A DNA stretch of 64,000 bases from Stereocaulon alpinum (lineage: Eukaryota; Ascomycota; Lecanoromycetes; Lecanorales; Stereocaulaceae): positions 93,174-157,173 of the forward strand of contig JAEUBA010000076.1 in the NCBI GenBank assembly GCA_018257865.1, given 5' to 3'. The number at the start of each line of letters is the position of its first letter. The first letter of the stretch is position 1. The translations under genes were made by a program, and so were the position numbers. This document shows positions 1 through 11,454 of the stretch, piece by piece. A model generated the notes under the pieces. The model did not search any database. It saw only the letters and a program-made list of their open reading frames with translations, and was not told where the DNA came from.

Positions 1-1768
1 CTCAAAGCATGTTCCCAAGAAGCGATGATGTAGAAGATCGCCTGCTAGCGATCTATAAATAAGCTGCCTCCTGTCTAGCACGACGATCATACTTGGAAGA
101 TAAGATTAAGTACTTCAATTCTTATCAGTACTGGGCGTATGAACACCGAGTCCACCCCTCTACCAACATTGCCGCAGGAGGATTCATCCTTCGGGGCGCA
201 ATGTTCTGGAAGGCAATGCTAGGTGTGCCCTTTGTCGACTGCTATTATGCAGCCACGCCCGGTGGCTACTATATTTGCTTCCACCATCGTCTGTTTCATC
301 GTATGTGCTGCCTGAAGTCTGTGGCCTTCATGTAGTCGCACACTGCTAGTTGGCTACCTCATGGTATCCTCACATATGAATGAATTTACATTCCCTTCGG
401 CTAGATGTGTACATTCTGGCTTTGTCATCTGTCCCGCATCAGCCCATATTCTAGGCATTCATCTCGTCTACCTCAGGTCAATTGCCTTTGCAGTTTGGAA
501 CCCTCATGGGATGCTACATTTTGGCTTTGACATATTCTTGTGAGGGTGTCCTCCCTGCATTCATCCTTTTGACTGAAATGCTTGCGGCCGAGCTGCTTGT
601 ACGAAATTTGCAGCTGCCGTACGCGTGCAGAATCCGGATCGAGTGCTATTCCTCACGGAAGTGCTTGCGAACCGCAGTAACAGTCTCGGGTGTAAGAGGT
701 AGTCCATACAAGGCTGTCTGGAAGTAGGGTAAAGGAGATGTATGACATTTTGAGAGCAGGAATAGTGCAACTCTCTTGCGCCGAGGTACCAGCTACAGGC
801 TATGATTAACCATAACGGCACACATAAAGTGGCTCGTCACATAGCTGTGTGCAAAGGATGCCTCTTTGCTCAGCTGGGGCATGAACAGGCCACGGGGCCT
901 TCGGCTGGCCACGATGTCCACCCTTACGCAAAATTACGACCGTCTTTGCAATTTTGCAATGTGTCGGTAGCCGGGAATGGTGTCAGAAATAGGCATTGAT
1001 GTTTCTCTCACATTACCCTTCGTATATGCTTACATGTCCTTTCGCTCTGCTATCCTATCACGCAGTCCGTTGGTCTTGTACTAAGGTCGTACAACGAAGG
1101 AATTGTTCCGATAACTTCATTGACAAAGTCTCCAGTGTCAAAAATCATGTCTAATTCCATGCTTCTACAGACTAGCCGGGGACGTCATCCTTGGCATTGT
1201 TACAATCTACGGTCTACATTCCAGGATTCGTGAGTCTCTGGGACCAGATTCCTAGTTCGAATCGCTTTTTCTTGGAAGTTGTCCCCAATAAGGGACTATT
1301 GTGACTCGAAAGCTTGTGCAAACACCACTTCTTCCGACATACAAACTCAAGTCTGAGGCAATGCTTACTGCTCATATCTTGACGTTGACACGATCCCAGC
1401 TCGAGAGCGTTGAGCAATTGTCCGCATGTCGCGTACCTTGCTTGTGGATGTGTGTCTGAATTATTACTTGAAGCAGCCAACAAGACTAAACACGACGATG
1501 ATATAAGTTCATTGTGTCACTGCCTTGTTATTTTGGACTTGTGTCATGGAATTTCCGGAGATCGGGTCATCATCAAATGGCCAACGCTTCTTCGTTGCCT
1601 ATAACTTATACGGGTTTATTTCTCTGAGCTCATCCATACAACTAGAGCTTTACACCTATCGCGAAATAGCATCATCTTTCGCCGTCATCAGCAACAAGCA
1701 TCAACGTCTCCGAAGACCAGAGACCTGAAATACCAGCCACCTCGAACAAACAACACCATCCTTGCAAG
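1..1768. other. No supportable gene
   Basis: Only short open frames occur here on both strands. None has a recognisable domain, a convincing ATG context or splice signals that join frames. Composition is balanced and unlike the AT-rich block at the right end. I see no tRNA, repeat or element ends. Confidence 0.5.
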
Positions 1769-2277
1769 ATGGACCACGCCCTCGTTCTCGAGGACTCAGC
1801 CAGAAACGGCCGAGAGGCAGAGGCAGCAGACAATCAATTTGTAACTGCATCACCGCTGGTGCACGCACGACAAATTCAGAAAACACGCTTCTGGCTACTA
1901 GGGATGCCACCAACCGACGTCATCAACCTACACAACGATCACCAAGCCCACCGTTCCGGAGGTCATCTCGCCGATCTTGCAAATCACTGGCTCCCAACCA
2001 ACAAGACTTATCATTTGAAAAAAAATACCCAGCAGATCTAGAAATTGAAGAGCGGATACCAGGCAACCAACAGCATCGGAGTGCAGAAAACGTTGACCGT
2101 GCGATTGCAGCTGTGGAGAGACGAGTCCGCGAGCTGTCCCTCCAGCCAGATTATACCTCCGTTAAAGAGCCACCTGAGTTCTTTTCTTTAAAGGACCTAC
2201 TTGAATATAACAAACGAAACAAGACCTGCAGCCGCTGCGTTCAAGCACCTGTTTACAACCCACTGACTGATAGGTAG
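1769..2277 (+). CDS. Orphan gene 1 with LLEY/NP.T C-terminal motif, reading frame broken or spliced
   Basis: An ATG at 1769 opens a frame that runs to about 2041, while the frame carrying the distinctive C-terminus lies one base away and ends at 2277. The two meet at a run of eight A at 2018-2025: one extra A would join them. An unseen intron, a real frameshift or a sequence error are all possible. The C-terminal part has a charged helix (VERRVRELSL) followed by SLKDLLEYNKR and PVYNPLT, a motif shared with the next gene. A further protein-like frame (containing EMLDALGW) follows the stop up to about 2406, so the true end may be downstream. No known domain or function is recognised. Confidence 0.4.
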
Positions 2278-2827
2278 ACAGTGCACGAGACCTACGTTCC
2301 TGACGGTTCTGGTGGTGTTTCTTGAGAATGATCCAGCGCTGCAGGAAATGCTCGATGCCTTGGGCTGGACCAAGGGCCCGGAGGAGATCGTTTTAGTCAA
2401 GAGATAATGATGTCAAAAATGTTTGACGATTAAAGTATGAGCAAGAATAGCAGATTCTTCTGAGACTTACAGTCTGATTGCAATGAGCCAAGGTACAGCC
2501 TCTGACTCAGACATCATATCGATTTGTCTGAGAAGTGTACAAAGGCACCCCCAGTGTTCAGAGTCAATCAGATAGATCTATTTGCATGATCGTGATCTCA
2601 TTATGTGTAGTTGTTCGTGATGAGCGATATGAGCGGTCGACCCTTACTTGAGATTACTTCAAGTAGGCGTTTCCCCGACATCATCGTTCTTTCCCTAGGA
2701 TTGATCAACACTCTTCCGACCAAGTCACCCTCTCGATATCCTCATAGGATCCGTCACCTTGCCCACAGCAGTAGATACTCAGCATCAATTACTCTACTTC
2801 CAGGCATCTTCTTTAACAGCAAAAGCA

Positions 2828-3915
2828 ATGGAAGCGCCTAAAGCAACTCCTGAAGAATCAACTTCAAAAGCAGACTCCGAATCGGGCCAAGAGAGCGAAG
2901 ACGCATCAGAAGACCGGGCTTGGCGTCTGATGGATCTCTTACAAACACAAAATAGGACGGTAATATCTCATGAAGCCCACTGCTTCCTTCAGTCTCTTAG
3001 CAAATTCATAAGACGCTAACGGTAGGATAACAGAGTTACCGTCCAATATTACCGAAACCGACAAATATCGAGATCGAGCAGAGCCTGGCGAAGGAGCAAA
3101 GCCGAGTCGAGGAGCAGAGACAGATGAAGCACCAGAAATGGGTGGAGTACCAGAGACAGGTCGATTACCAGAGATGGGCAGAGTATCAACAACGGGTGGA
3201 GGTCCAGAAGTGTCAAACTGTACAGAATGCGGCCGCCCTAGAAGCAAGGAACATCATGCAGCCCTATCATCTCAGGAGCTTCCCGGCTCTGTTATCATGG
3301 GACGCATATCACCGCTACCCTGCAACGAACGTCGCCGCCCTTGAGGCAAGGGATATCGTGCAGCCTGATCCCGAAAGCTCCTCGAATCATTCATCATGGA
3401 ACGCCAACCAAGGCCACGCTGCAGCACTGGCGGATGCCGATTCTAGTCAACCTGCATCTGATTCCATGGACAGCCAGGCAGAGGACCAAGGGCATCATGT
3501 CGCAGACAATTTGGCTGTACTAGACGGCATGGATGTTGTCCGTAGCTATCCAGTTGGCCGCTCTTGTTACCCAAGTCCACCCACGGGAAATCCGGTACAC
3601 GACATCCACACTAGTCCTTACTTTGGAGATGCGTTATCAAGAGCATCACGAACAGAAGGCTTCACGACGATGGAAGAGTTACTCGAATACGAGCGGCACC
3701 AGTATCCGTCAATTCGGTACTTCGAACAACCCGTACGGAATCCGGTGACTGGTATGTGGACTATTCTCGACTTACCTATAGTCCAGTGTCGGCCACTTGC
3801 TGGAAAAGCTGAGGATGAATTCGATATGCCAGGACTTGTGGAAGGGACGGATATGCCATTGGCGCCACGTGGAGAGGGTTCTGCGAGACCTGATCGAGGA
3901 CTTCACCGAGTTTGA
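2828..3915 (+). CDS. Orphan gene 2, paralog of gene 1 at the C-terminus
   Basis: Model: ATG at 2828, exon 2828-2959, intron 2960-3033 (GTAATA, branch GCTAAC, acceptor CAG, phase 0), exon 3034-3915. The protein starts acidic (Ser/Glu-rich, residues 1-30), continues as a Gln/Glu/Arg-rich coiled-coil-like stretch with heptad-like WVEYQRQVDYQRWAEYQQR, then two copies of AALEAR(N/D)I(M/V)QP, then TMEELLEYERHQ and PVRNPVTG. The last two align with SLKDLLEYNKR and PVYNPLT of the upstream gene, so the pair look like diverged tandem duplicates. After PVTG another frame contains HVERVLRDLIEDFTEFD and ends near 3918, so the 3' end may be spliced differently. No function can be assigned. Confidence 0.55.
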
Positions 3916-4443
3916 TTAGTGGATTTGATGGGATGAAAGAGGCTTCAGGCTGCTTGCTCTCCTCAGTCGTGTGGTATCTGAGACAAATCGGCGATCGTTG
4001 GCTTGATAGTATTCCTAGAGTATCATGCTTTTGGAAACAGCCTTTAGTCATTTTATGCCCCAAGATTGCATAATCCAATTTCAGGAACGAAGAAGTACAA
4101 CTCTAAAGTGACGATTTACTCAAGAACAGCAAGTACATTGTCATCGAACCAATTGAAAGACCCTCTCGACAAACCCTTCATGGAGGACTCCCCAAAGGTT
4201 GTAGCTGACCATTCCTTCACAGAAAGTGGGCGTGTAGGGACGTCAACGAAGCCCGCCCTGCAAGTTGTTCTTCCTGGAATCACCGTCCACAATATTGTCA
4301 TCCAAGCAACAAAGCTATTGTCATCACCAACGCTTCTGACCTCGTATGAGTTTGCTCAAATATCAAACAAAGAGCTCGTGGCGAATATACGATTCGAACT
4401 TCAACAATGAGACGGTTTGATTTAGAAAGAGTTTAGATGAGTT

Positions 4444-4544
4444 ACACAATGACGCTGTGTCATAGTCGTGTGATAGACTGCAAGATGATGGCGAATTTTG
4501 AGCTCAGATGGGTACACACAATGACGCTGTGTCATAGTCGTGTG
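4444..4544. repeat. Two identical 29-bp copies with hairpin core
   Basis: The same 29 bases occur at 4444-4472 and 4516-4544, 72 bp apart, and similarity continues beyond them (both are followed by a TGCAAGATGATG stretch). Each copy contains ATGACgctgtGTCAT, a 5-bp stem with a 5-base loop, flanked by CACA on the left and GTGTG on the right. The copies lie in the gap between orphan genes 2 and 3, about 230 bp upstream of the latter's ATG, so they could be an upstream regulatory repeat or a duplicated fold-back fragment. The rest of 3916-4772 shows no gene. Confidence 0.7.
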
Positions 4545-4772
4545 CGATTGATTGCAAGATGATGATGGTGAGTCTCGAGAGTCGACACATACCTGCATCA
4601 CGTATATTAGTATATTAATGGCTCGAGCCTCTTGTCATTCTTTCCGCAATCTTTCATCCTCGCCTAGCTCGCAAGGACTCCAAAGCCCGATCTGAATCAG
4701 CATCCAACTTTCACTAAGAATCACCCAACCCCTATCGAACATCTAAAACCAACAAATCTGCTACAAGGGAAG

Positions 4773-6035
4773 ATGGACGGCGGTCGAACGACACGTGCAA
4801 TGAGCCGCGTAGCGAGCGAACAAACGACTCGACCAGTCCCTGGTACCTCACCGGTGACTCCACCAACTCCACGACGGTCAAGCATCTGGCAGCTCAATCG
4901 TCGTCTGCGAGAAGCGGAGGAAGCAGCAGCGGCGGCGGCCGCGGCGGTGAGTCCAGCTCCATACGTCCAAGCTTTCCCCCAAGTTACAGCCATCCCTCTC
5001 ACGGCAGAGGATCCTCAGAAATTGCTCTCCACGAGCCCCAGGAGACCAAGGAGCCGACCGCTCGAGCAGCCAAAGTATCATGTTCGTGAGGCTCCAGATT
5101 CGGAAGTAGCAACGACACCAACGTCGTCCGGGCCTGTATTACCAACACCGCCGTCAACGATCGAAAGCATCGAGGCTGATACAGCTCCCGCAGACCCAGC
5201 GCCCTGGAGCACAGCTAACTCTGATCCGGCACCTTCGGCACCAGCGCCACCGTCCCCTGTTGAGGATATCGATGTATTTGCAGCATCTGCACTCCAGATC
5301 GGCATTGATGAATGGATTGCCAGCGAGCAGAGACGGCAGATTGCTGCAGATGCAGCTGCACTTCACGATCTCGACGTAGTACATGATCCATCGGCGGATT
5401 CTGACGCAAGAGTACCGGTACAATATTCCGCAACAACGCAGACAGTAGAGCCAGCTAGTGTCCTCGACAGCGAGTGGCTATTCGAGCACCAGAACATCTC
5501 CTCAAACTCGGGCCTTGGATTCGCACATCCAGACGACTTCAACGGCGTCTTAGGCCCCAGTCTAGAAACCATCACCGGCGCATATCTTGCGGACCAAGAC
5601 GCTTTTGATGCGTTGCCCGCTAGCGTCCTCTCCCACCCCCCCAATGATATCTGGAACCCTTTCCAGTCACGTTTCGAGCGTGTCTTTCCCATCCCCGCCA
5701 CCCTGGATCCAAGCCATCTCTGCCTCCCCTTCAACTCTCAGACTCAGACCCAGCAAGTACCCACAACCCCAGCACCCACCAGCGCAACACCACCTTACGC
5801 CACCCCAAACCTCTGCATCGATCCAAGCTGTCCCGTAACGCATCCGCATGAACAAGGTCTATATGTAGCACGACCTGAGCGTCCTCGAATGTGGAATGTG
5901 TGCTGGGGATACTCGGATCCGCCAGAGGAGATTTGGGAAGCGCTGACTGCTATGGCGCAGGGTAGGGCGGTGCAGCGGGAGAGAGATGTGGTGCTTGGGT
6001 TTTCGGCATGTCATTTTTGGAATGGGGGGGTGTAG
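4773..6035 (+). CDS. Orphan gene 3, 420-aa low-complexity protein
   Basis: A single uninterrupted frame from ATG 4773 to a stop at 6035. The N-terminus is basic with Thr/Pro-rich segments, then a helical REAEEAAAAAAAA tract, then long Pro/Ala/Ser/Thr-rich disordered stretches. The last 80 residues are more structured, with CIDPSCPVTHPHEQG followed by a Trp-rich part (MWNVCWGYSDPPEEIWEAL), and look like the conserved part. There is no signal peptide or membrane segment. Its position after two other orphans on the same strand suggests a lineage-specific cluster, although I find no clear sequence kinship to the first two. A fungal hypothetical protein; no function inferred. Confidence 0.7.
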   Translation: MDGGRTTRAMSRVASEQTTRPVPGTSPVTPPTPRRSSIWQLNRRLREAEEAAAAAAAAVSPAPYVQAFPQVTAIPLTAEDPQKLLSTSPRRPRSRPLEQPKYHVREAPDSEVATTPTSSGPVLPTPPSTIESIEADTAPADPAPWSTANSDPAPSAPAPPSPVEDIDVFAASALQIGIDEWIASEQRRQIAADAAALHDLDVVHDPSADSDARVPVQYSATTQTVEPASVLDSEWLFEHQNISSNSGLGFAHPDDFNGVLGPSLETITGAYLADQDAFDALPASVLSHPPNDIWNPFQSRFERVFPIPATLDPSHLCLPFNSQTQTQQVPTTPAPTSATPPYATPNLCIDPSCPVTHPHEQGLYVARPERPRMWNVCWGYSDPPEEIWEALTAMAQGRAVQRERDVVLGFSACHFWNGGV

Positions 6036-6281
6036 GGCTTTGGTGGAGGTGGTCGTGGTGCGAGAGGGGTTTGAGGTAGGTTGGGGTCGGATGTTCACTG
6101 TATTCTAGTCGGTTAGCTTGTCGTTGTTGGATTGAGCAATAGATAAACGAAGGCTCATCAGTAGGTAATTGCAATCAGATTTGTTATAAAGTAAGCAGAT
6201 GTCGACTCCATGCATGCCGCGCTGAAGTTCTATTCTATCGATTCCAAGTTCTTATTGTACATGATCCGGCTCTAAAGGCGC

Positions 6282-7244
6282 TCAAACAACTCGCTTGACC
6301 TATAGACACCCACAAATTAGCATGCTCCCTCAAATCATCATGTCCTGTGGGAAGGGCACTTACCTCAAAGAACCGCTTCAACCACCACACCTGAAATATA
6401 CCCTCCCCAATCAAGACTCCCAGCTGAAATATACTCCACCACTTGACTCTTGCGTTTGTGCTCTCTGCCGTATTTCGATGCGTTCGCTCGCGAACGATGA
6501 TGTAGGATTGCTCGTCTTTTACTTGCATGAGGAGGTCTGTGAGTTCTTTGACTGTGGTGTAACGGGTCAGAGTCAGCAAGCGCCCTTTGCAGCTCTCCCG
6601 GCTGCAGCCCTGGCTCTGCCTGTCTCCTTATCCCAATAGCTTCATATACTTCCAACTTGGCTCCCCAAACAACAGGGAGTAGATAGCGTACGCACCTTCC
6701 TTCTCCAACGGATCACTAGGCGCCTCGCTCTCGGGCACATAGACGATACCATGCACATTGAAGCTGACCTCCTTGGTACTCGCCGACCAAGCTTCATTGC
6801 TAAAGCAGTATACATGTTTGCCATCGTTACGAGCATCGAAGCTGTGGTCTCCTGATGAAACGGCCTTTTGGTTTACGATCATTGTGTTTGTAGGGTCCAT
6901 TATCTGGTAAAAAAAGAAAGAAGTGATTAGCATGTATTTATACAAGATTGGAAGCCAGCAGGAAAGCTCGACGGTAGCTAACAATTGGTAGCTTCCAAAG
7001 CCGCTTCTTATAATGCTGCAATGATCGCGTGCCCGGTATAAAGCCCACTTACCCAAAAGTCTAGTTCCAGGTTCCCAGCGCCACCGAATTCCCTATCTCC
7101 AACTTGAAACGTCACAGTCATCTTGTCATCTTTGTGTAACATCTCGTGAAAACATTCTCTTTGGTGGGCGCCCATCTGAATGTTGTGCGCGAGGGACGTG
7201 GTAAGGAGGCCCAGGAGGGCGTTGAGGAGGAGGGAGGAGCGCAT
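6282..7244 (-). CDS. EMP24: Emp24/TMED2-type p24 cargo receptor, four exons, 201 aa
   Basis: Exons 7244-7053, 6903-6696, 6551-6364 and 6299-6282; introns of 149, 144 and 64 nt with GT..AG ends and phases that fit exactly. The product has a signal peptide (about 1-19), a GOLD domain with the paired cysteines near residues 31 and 97, a coiled-coil segment (VKELTDLLMQVKDEQ), one membrane helix (about 172-192) and the cytosolic tail KRFFEVKRVV. p24 proteins cycle between ER and Golgi and load cargo into COPII/COPI vesicles; the FF and terminal VV are the known transport signals of the beta (Emp24/TMED2) subfamily, whose usual length of about 200 aa matches. The last exon is only 18 nt and encodes just VKRVV and the stop. 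Confidence 0.95.
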
Positions 7245-7795
7245 CGTGAGTCGGGGAGTAGATGCGCGATGTGATGCAGGTGTGAAATCTCCTGAGGGAA
7301 AGTTATGGAGCAGACTTGATGCACCTTTGTGCTTGCTTGCAGACTAAGCAAGTTGACAAAAAGGGACACTTTCTATCCTGGTTACGGAGAAACTTCGGGA
7401 TCTGGAGTGTCCTGGCCGAAGGATATTTGGAGAGGACGGCAGTATCTCTTGGCAAATTTCCATTTTGGGGTTGATATTGAGGTCTTCAACACTTTGTCAC
7501 GCGTACGCTAGCAAAGACCAAGCAATGACAAATACTACGCGAAGACTTTGATAGTGAATTCTCCACAGGCACGTATATGCCAGCCTAGGTGCGTAGATCC
7601 CAGCATTGTGTTCCGATTGGTACTGACCCTCAGAGTGAATGAAAACAAAGCCGAAAACAACGCTGACAAATTTCCGCGTCCTCCATCATTCTCCCCCCTC
7701 CTCAAACGTTCACCTCCCTTTCATTTCCCGGCTAAACATCGCACTCGGCTCGGACCGCTCCCATACATCTTAGACAATATCATTCTTAATCCACA
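7245..7795. promoter_or_regulatory. Divergent promoter between EMP24 and the Myb-like gene
   Basis: A 551-bp spacer separates the start of the minus-strand EMP24 gene from the ATG of the plus-strand gene at 7796. The stretch before 7796 is pyrimidine-rich (for example ATTCTCCCCCCTCCTC near 7690), a common feature of fungal core promoters. No defined operator is recognised. Confidence 0.4.
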
Positions 7796-8924
7796 ATGGC
7801 AGGATCAACCAACCATCCCATCACCTCTCAATCCACTGAGAAGAAGCGCTCGCATCGTTCATCGACTCAGGTGAGGGGCCTCGTTAGAATTAGGTCAAAG
7901 GTCGACAAAGATAAGAAGAAAGGCCCCATCAAGTTCAGCATGTTTCACAACCTCTTCACCAGCAAGTCCCGCAAAGACGAAGCTAAGGGCCGCAAGATGA
8001 GTGTTTCCAAGGAGGATGACAAGGTGAGTGTTGAGCGATTCCTCACCTAGGAGGCTCTCGCATCATATGCTCATAGCCATCGTCTCTTGATTCATCACTG
8101 ACATCAACTCAGGCAAAGGTCGAGGGCTCTGCTGCTAATGGCTCCACCAACGCAGAAGCATCCGAAGCGCCCAAGATCACCGAGGGTGCAATTACCACCT
8201 TCACTGCCATCGAGGACGTGGCTCTCAAAGCCTTGAAGGCTGATGGAAAGTCCTGGAAGGAGATCGGTAAGCTCTTCAATGGCAAGAAGCTTGAGGATGT
8301 CAAAGCCCGCTACAAGGAGCTCAAAGCTGCGACCAAAACCTCTGATGCTACCGTTGATGCCAATGACGAGGAGGGTGAGGAAGCCGGTACTGAAGTGGCC
8401 GAGGTTGGCAATGAGGATAAGCTGGGCAGCAGCGAAGGAAAGGGCAAGAGCAAGGTGAAGGATGAGGGAGAAGGTAAGGACACCATCATGCAGTCTCTTG
8501 AGAAATGGAATTGATTGCAGACAGGCGCGGAACAAGTCATCACCAAGGCCGAAACCTCTATCAAGAAGTCCTCCATCAAAGGTTCCTCTTCCCGTGAAGT
8601 GCCTGCCATGCGCGTGCAGATGGAGACAGGAGAAAAGGTTATCCTTGGGGACATTGTCAATACTCGTGACGGCGAGGTGTTGACCGCTCGGGAAGTGAGT
8701 CTCACTGCTCTTGAGCACGACTGAGTAGTCACTAATTTTCTCTGCAGGTCGCTCACCTCCTCTCGTTCGTCCCGCGCTATGAGAAGCAGATGTGGCTGGC
8801 CATTGCGTCTAGGTACTTTGACAAGACTGCCAAGCGTATCGATTATCTCGAGTTGATGAAGGTCGTGAAGAACGCCTACATAGAGCGTTGCCAAGCCAGC
8901 TGCTGTCCCCCGGACAAGGCTTAG
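7796..8924 (+). CDS. Myb/SANT-like protein of 311 aa, four exons
   Basis: Exons 7796-8023, 8113-8473, 8525-8694 and 8748-8924; three short introns with GTGAGT or GTAAGG donors and AG acceptors, phases consistent. The N-terminus is Lys-rich (KDKKKGPIKF). Residues about 106-146 form a Trp-containing SANT-type helix-turn-helix (FTAIEDVALKALK, SWKEIGKLF, DVKARYKEL), followed by an acidic linker. A conserved C-terminal block has VAHLLSFVPRYEKQMWLAIA and YLELMKVVKNAYIERC. The domain suggests a nuclear DNA- or chromatin-binding role, but the fold is read by eye and the target is unknown. The second intron could use an alternative acceptor a few bases upstream, but only the chosen one keeps the frame open. 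Confidence 0.85.
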
Positions 8925-11454
8925 GCATCTGCCTGTAGGGCATTGCAAGGCGTTGGCATTGAAGGTATTTGATAGTGATGTGGAATGGTGGGCTATTAGG
9001 GTAGCAGAAGAACAGTGATAGGCAACGAAGATGGAATTGACCAAGTGACAACTGTGTTCCAATTGTAACCTTGACTGCGTCCAATACTCAATGCCGCTTA
9101 CCAAACCCTTCGAGTTGGTCACCTGGCTTTGGTTTCAACTCATCTTCAGGCATGTTGGGCTGATGTGGACAGTGGAGCCGATTACAGCACTGGCAATAAG
9201 ATTAATGCAATGGCTTTCGCAAGCTCATGTTTTACCCGACTCAGTCCCTACTAGTAGGATCACCGTTCATGTCATTGCAGCAATCATGAGCCCAAGCGCT
9301 TGCCTTCTAATCAGCCCAGTCACTGTTCCTTTCAGCTGGGCTTGGTGGCTGTGTTCTCGGCATTGTAAGACTGGATTACGATCAGCCGACTTCTGGTCGT
9401 CCTCCTAGGGTCACTGTCAGAGCCCGGAAGGGTAGTCCACCTGGGCAATACCGGCTGACAGCGCATCGTTATTGTAACAGGAGGAGGTACACGCGCTGTA
9501 GTAGACAAACACAGTATGCGATGTCGTCCTCTCTTGTTGAGTTCTACATCAGCATTGAGAAGAAGCGCAATCACGATCAGAGATCTTGGAAAATGGCAAT
9601 TTTTGGACTCTGGGAATCCTTCACCGCTCTTTCTCCAATGAGAAATGCCAAGTCTAGAGTCTACGTTAGTAGCATTGAAGCCAACATCTTGTGCCGCCGC
9701 GATTCAAAGTCTAAGGTATGTATAGGTATCGAGGTGGCTGGTGATGAGTTGTCAATAATATGGCAAAGCTTTAGGAGAAAAGGCTGGAATGTTGGAAGGA
9801 GAGTCAAGAGGATATCAGGGAAAGAAAGAAAGTTCGTCGGAGGAGTTGCCCATTTGTACCCGACGCCGGCAAGTCTCAGGCCGCTAAAGGCTCGTGCCCA
9901 TAGGGCAAGCACAGCTGGAAGCGCTGCGATTCGCTGAACCCTACCCAAGGTGATTCACAAGCCCCCGCTGGAGTCTAGAGATGACGCTGGCCCCAACAGC
10001 CCATCACCATCCATCATCTTCAGCCTCTAGATCCGTAGAGCTATCCATCTACAATCATCAAACTATGAACATGATGCCATCCTCTCAGGCACCCTTCTAC
10101 GTGGCGACATTGGGCTGCTATCGCCTAGACGGTCGAGGCCAGCGCCCCCAAGGCGTGGTACCGGGATCTGCAAAGTTTGAAATGAACGCTCCGTCTGACA
10201 CGTATGCAAGCTCCATGCAGGACCAACTCAACCCCGACCCACCCCCATAGCATACTATGTGCTGGCCTTAGTCACTACATACAATGCCCTCTCCGCGCAT
10301 ATTACATCACTGAGACCTCGCTCTCTTGACTCTTTTGCTTGTCGCTTCAAGCATACGCTCGAGCAGCTGCCTTTCGCTTGTTGATCTTACAAGCTACACC
10401 AAGAGCTCCACAAAGCTCGACAAAAAGCGGTCACAAACTCAATTGTGGCGTCGCGGCTCTGTCCGTCCTTCGACGATCTTCGATCAAGCCAGGCGAGACA
10501 AAGTGAGGCGCATTGACCGCACAAAGACCTTAGTCGTTTGAGATTGTCTCGAGCTTCGAAAAAATTCCACGGCAGCTCCCTCAACACCAATTGAGGGCCC
10601 AAGGCCTCTCAAGGACCGACATTTGTACAGAAGACCTCAGCTCTAAGGTGTCAGCGTTCTACGGCCGTGTATAATAGGGATTTGGAGGACATACTGCTCT
10701 TACGTGCGTTATAATTGTAGGAATCACCTCCGCTCCCAGAATAGAACCCAGAACTGATCACAAAGCAGAATCTCATTTCAAAAGTAATTGCGCTGCCTAT
10801 ATAATCCTTGCCGAACCTGCCGGCTGCACAAGATCCTCAAACATACTTCATCGCCGTTAAAAGAAAAAGCTCCGAAGAACATACCAATCAGCTATCTCAG
10901 CACATTCAATTACCTCACCTCGGATATCACACCAATCAACGAATAACGCCAACAAGATCGGCTTCATCTTCCTTCAAATCACACAAGTCAAGCTCACCTG
11001 AAGCTCATGATAGGCGAAAGCTTCGAGTCAGCAACGTCAGCCCGGCGTTACCTTTGGAAAACCAAGTGTTGCTGTCAACGATGAAGCACGTTGGTCGGAT
11101 GCACCTTTCGTCAACCTCACACCTTCACTGTCGAACACACACGCCTTCGAAGAGAAGCCTTGCTGAAAGAAACTCACAAGAAAGAAATCTGGCTAGAGCG
11201 CGCGGTAAACGGTAAGCTCACATCCTTCGCGCGCTGTTCTGGGCGTTGTTTCAAGATTCTCATTCTCGACTTCGATATGCTTTGGATGGCTATCACACTT
11301 TCAACACGATAGCAAGCCGGTTAAGGATTGTGGTAGCACAAATGCAGATCCTCGGTGAAGCTCGGGTTGCAATGTTTACATCCACTCCCTGGAACCTTTC
11401 CCACGCGTTTTCTGCATCTTAGAGTTACGAATTTTCCGATTCAGTGCTAATGCA
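8925..11454. other. 2.5-kb stretch without a convincing gene
   Basis: Several open frames of 70-140 codons occur on both strands, none with a domain. One region near 11050-11215 has two overlapping protein-like frames (GVTFGKPSVAV; EALLKETHKKEIWLERAVN, followed by GTAAGC) that could be exons of a small unknown gene or a relic, but I cannot build a consistent model. Confidence 0.4.

Noticed and set aside
1214..1280. GTTCGAATC followed by a T run resembled a tRNA B box and terminator
   Set aside because: No T-stem pairing around it and no acceptor or anticodon arms could be formed.
1762..1770. Start of orphan gene 1 at a TTG
   Set aside because: Non-ATG starts are not expected for ordinary fungal nuclear genes; ATG 1769 is the first real candidate.
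3745..3774. GTATGT...CTATAG as a 30-nt intron in orphan gene 2
   Set aside because: Too short for a fungal intron and its length, divisible by three, changes nothing in the frame.
9332..9948. Overlapping frames on both strands as a membrane protein or small gene
   Set aside because: No domain, no splice support and similar lengths on both strands, as expected by chance in balanced DNA.
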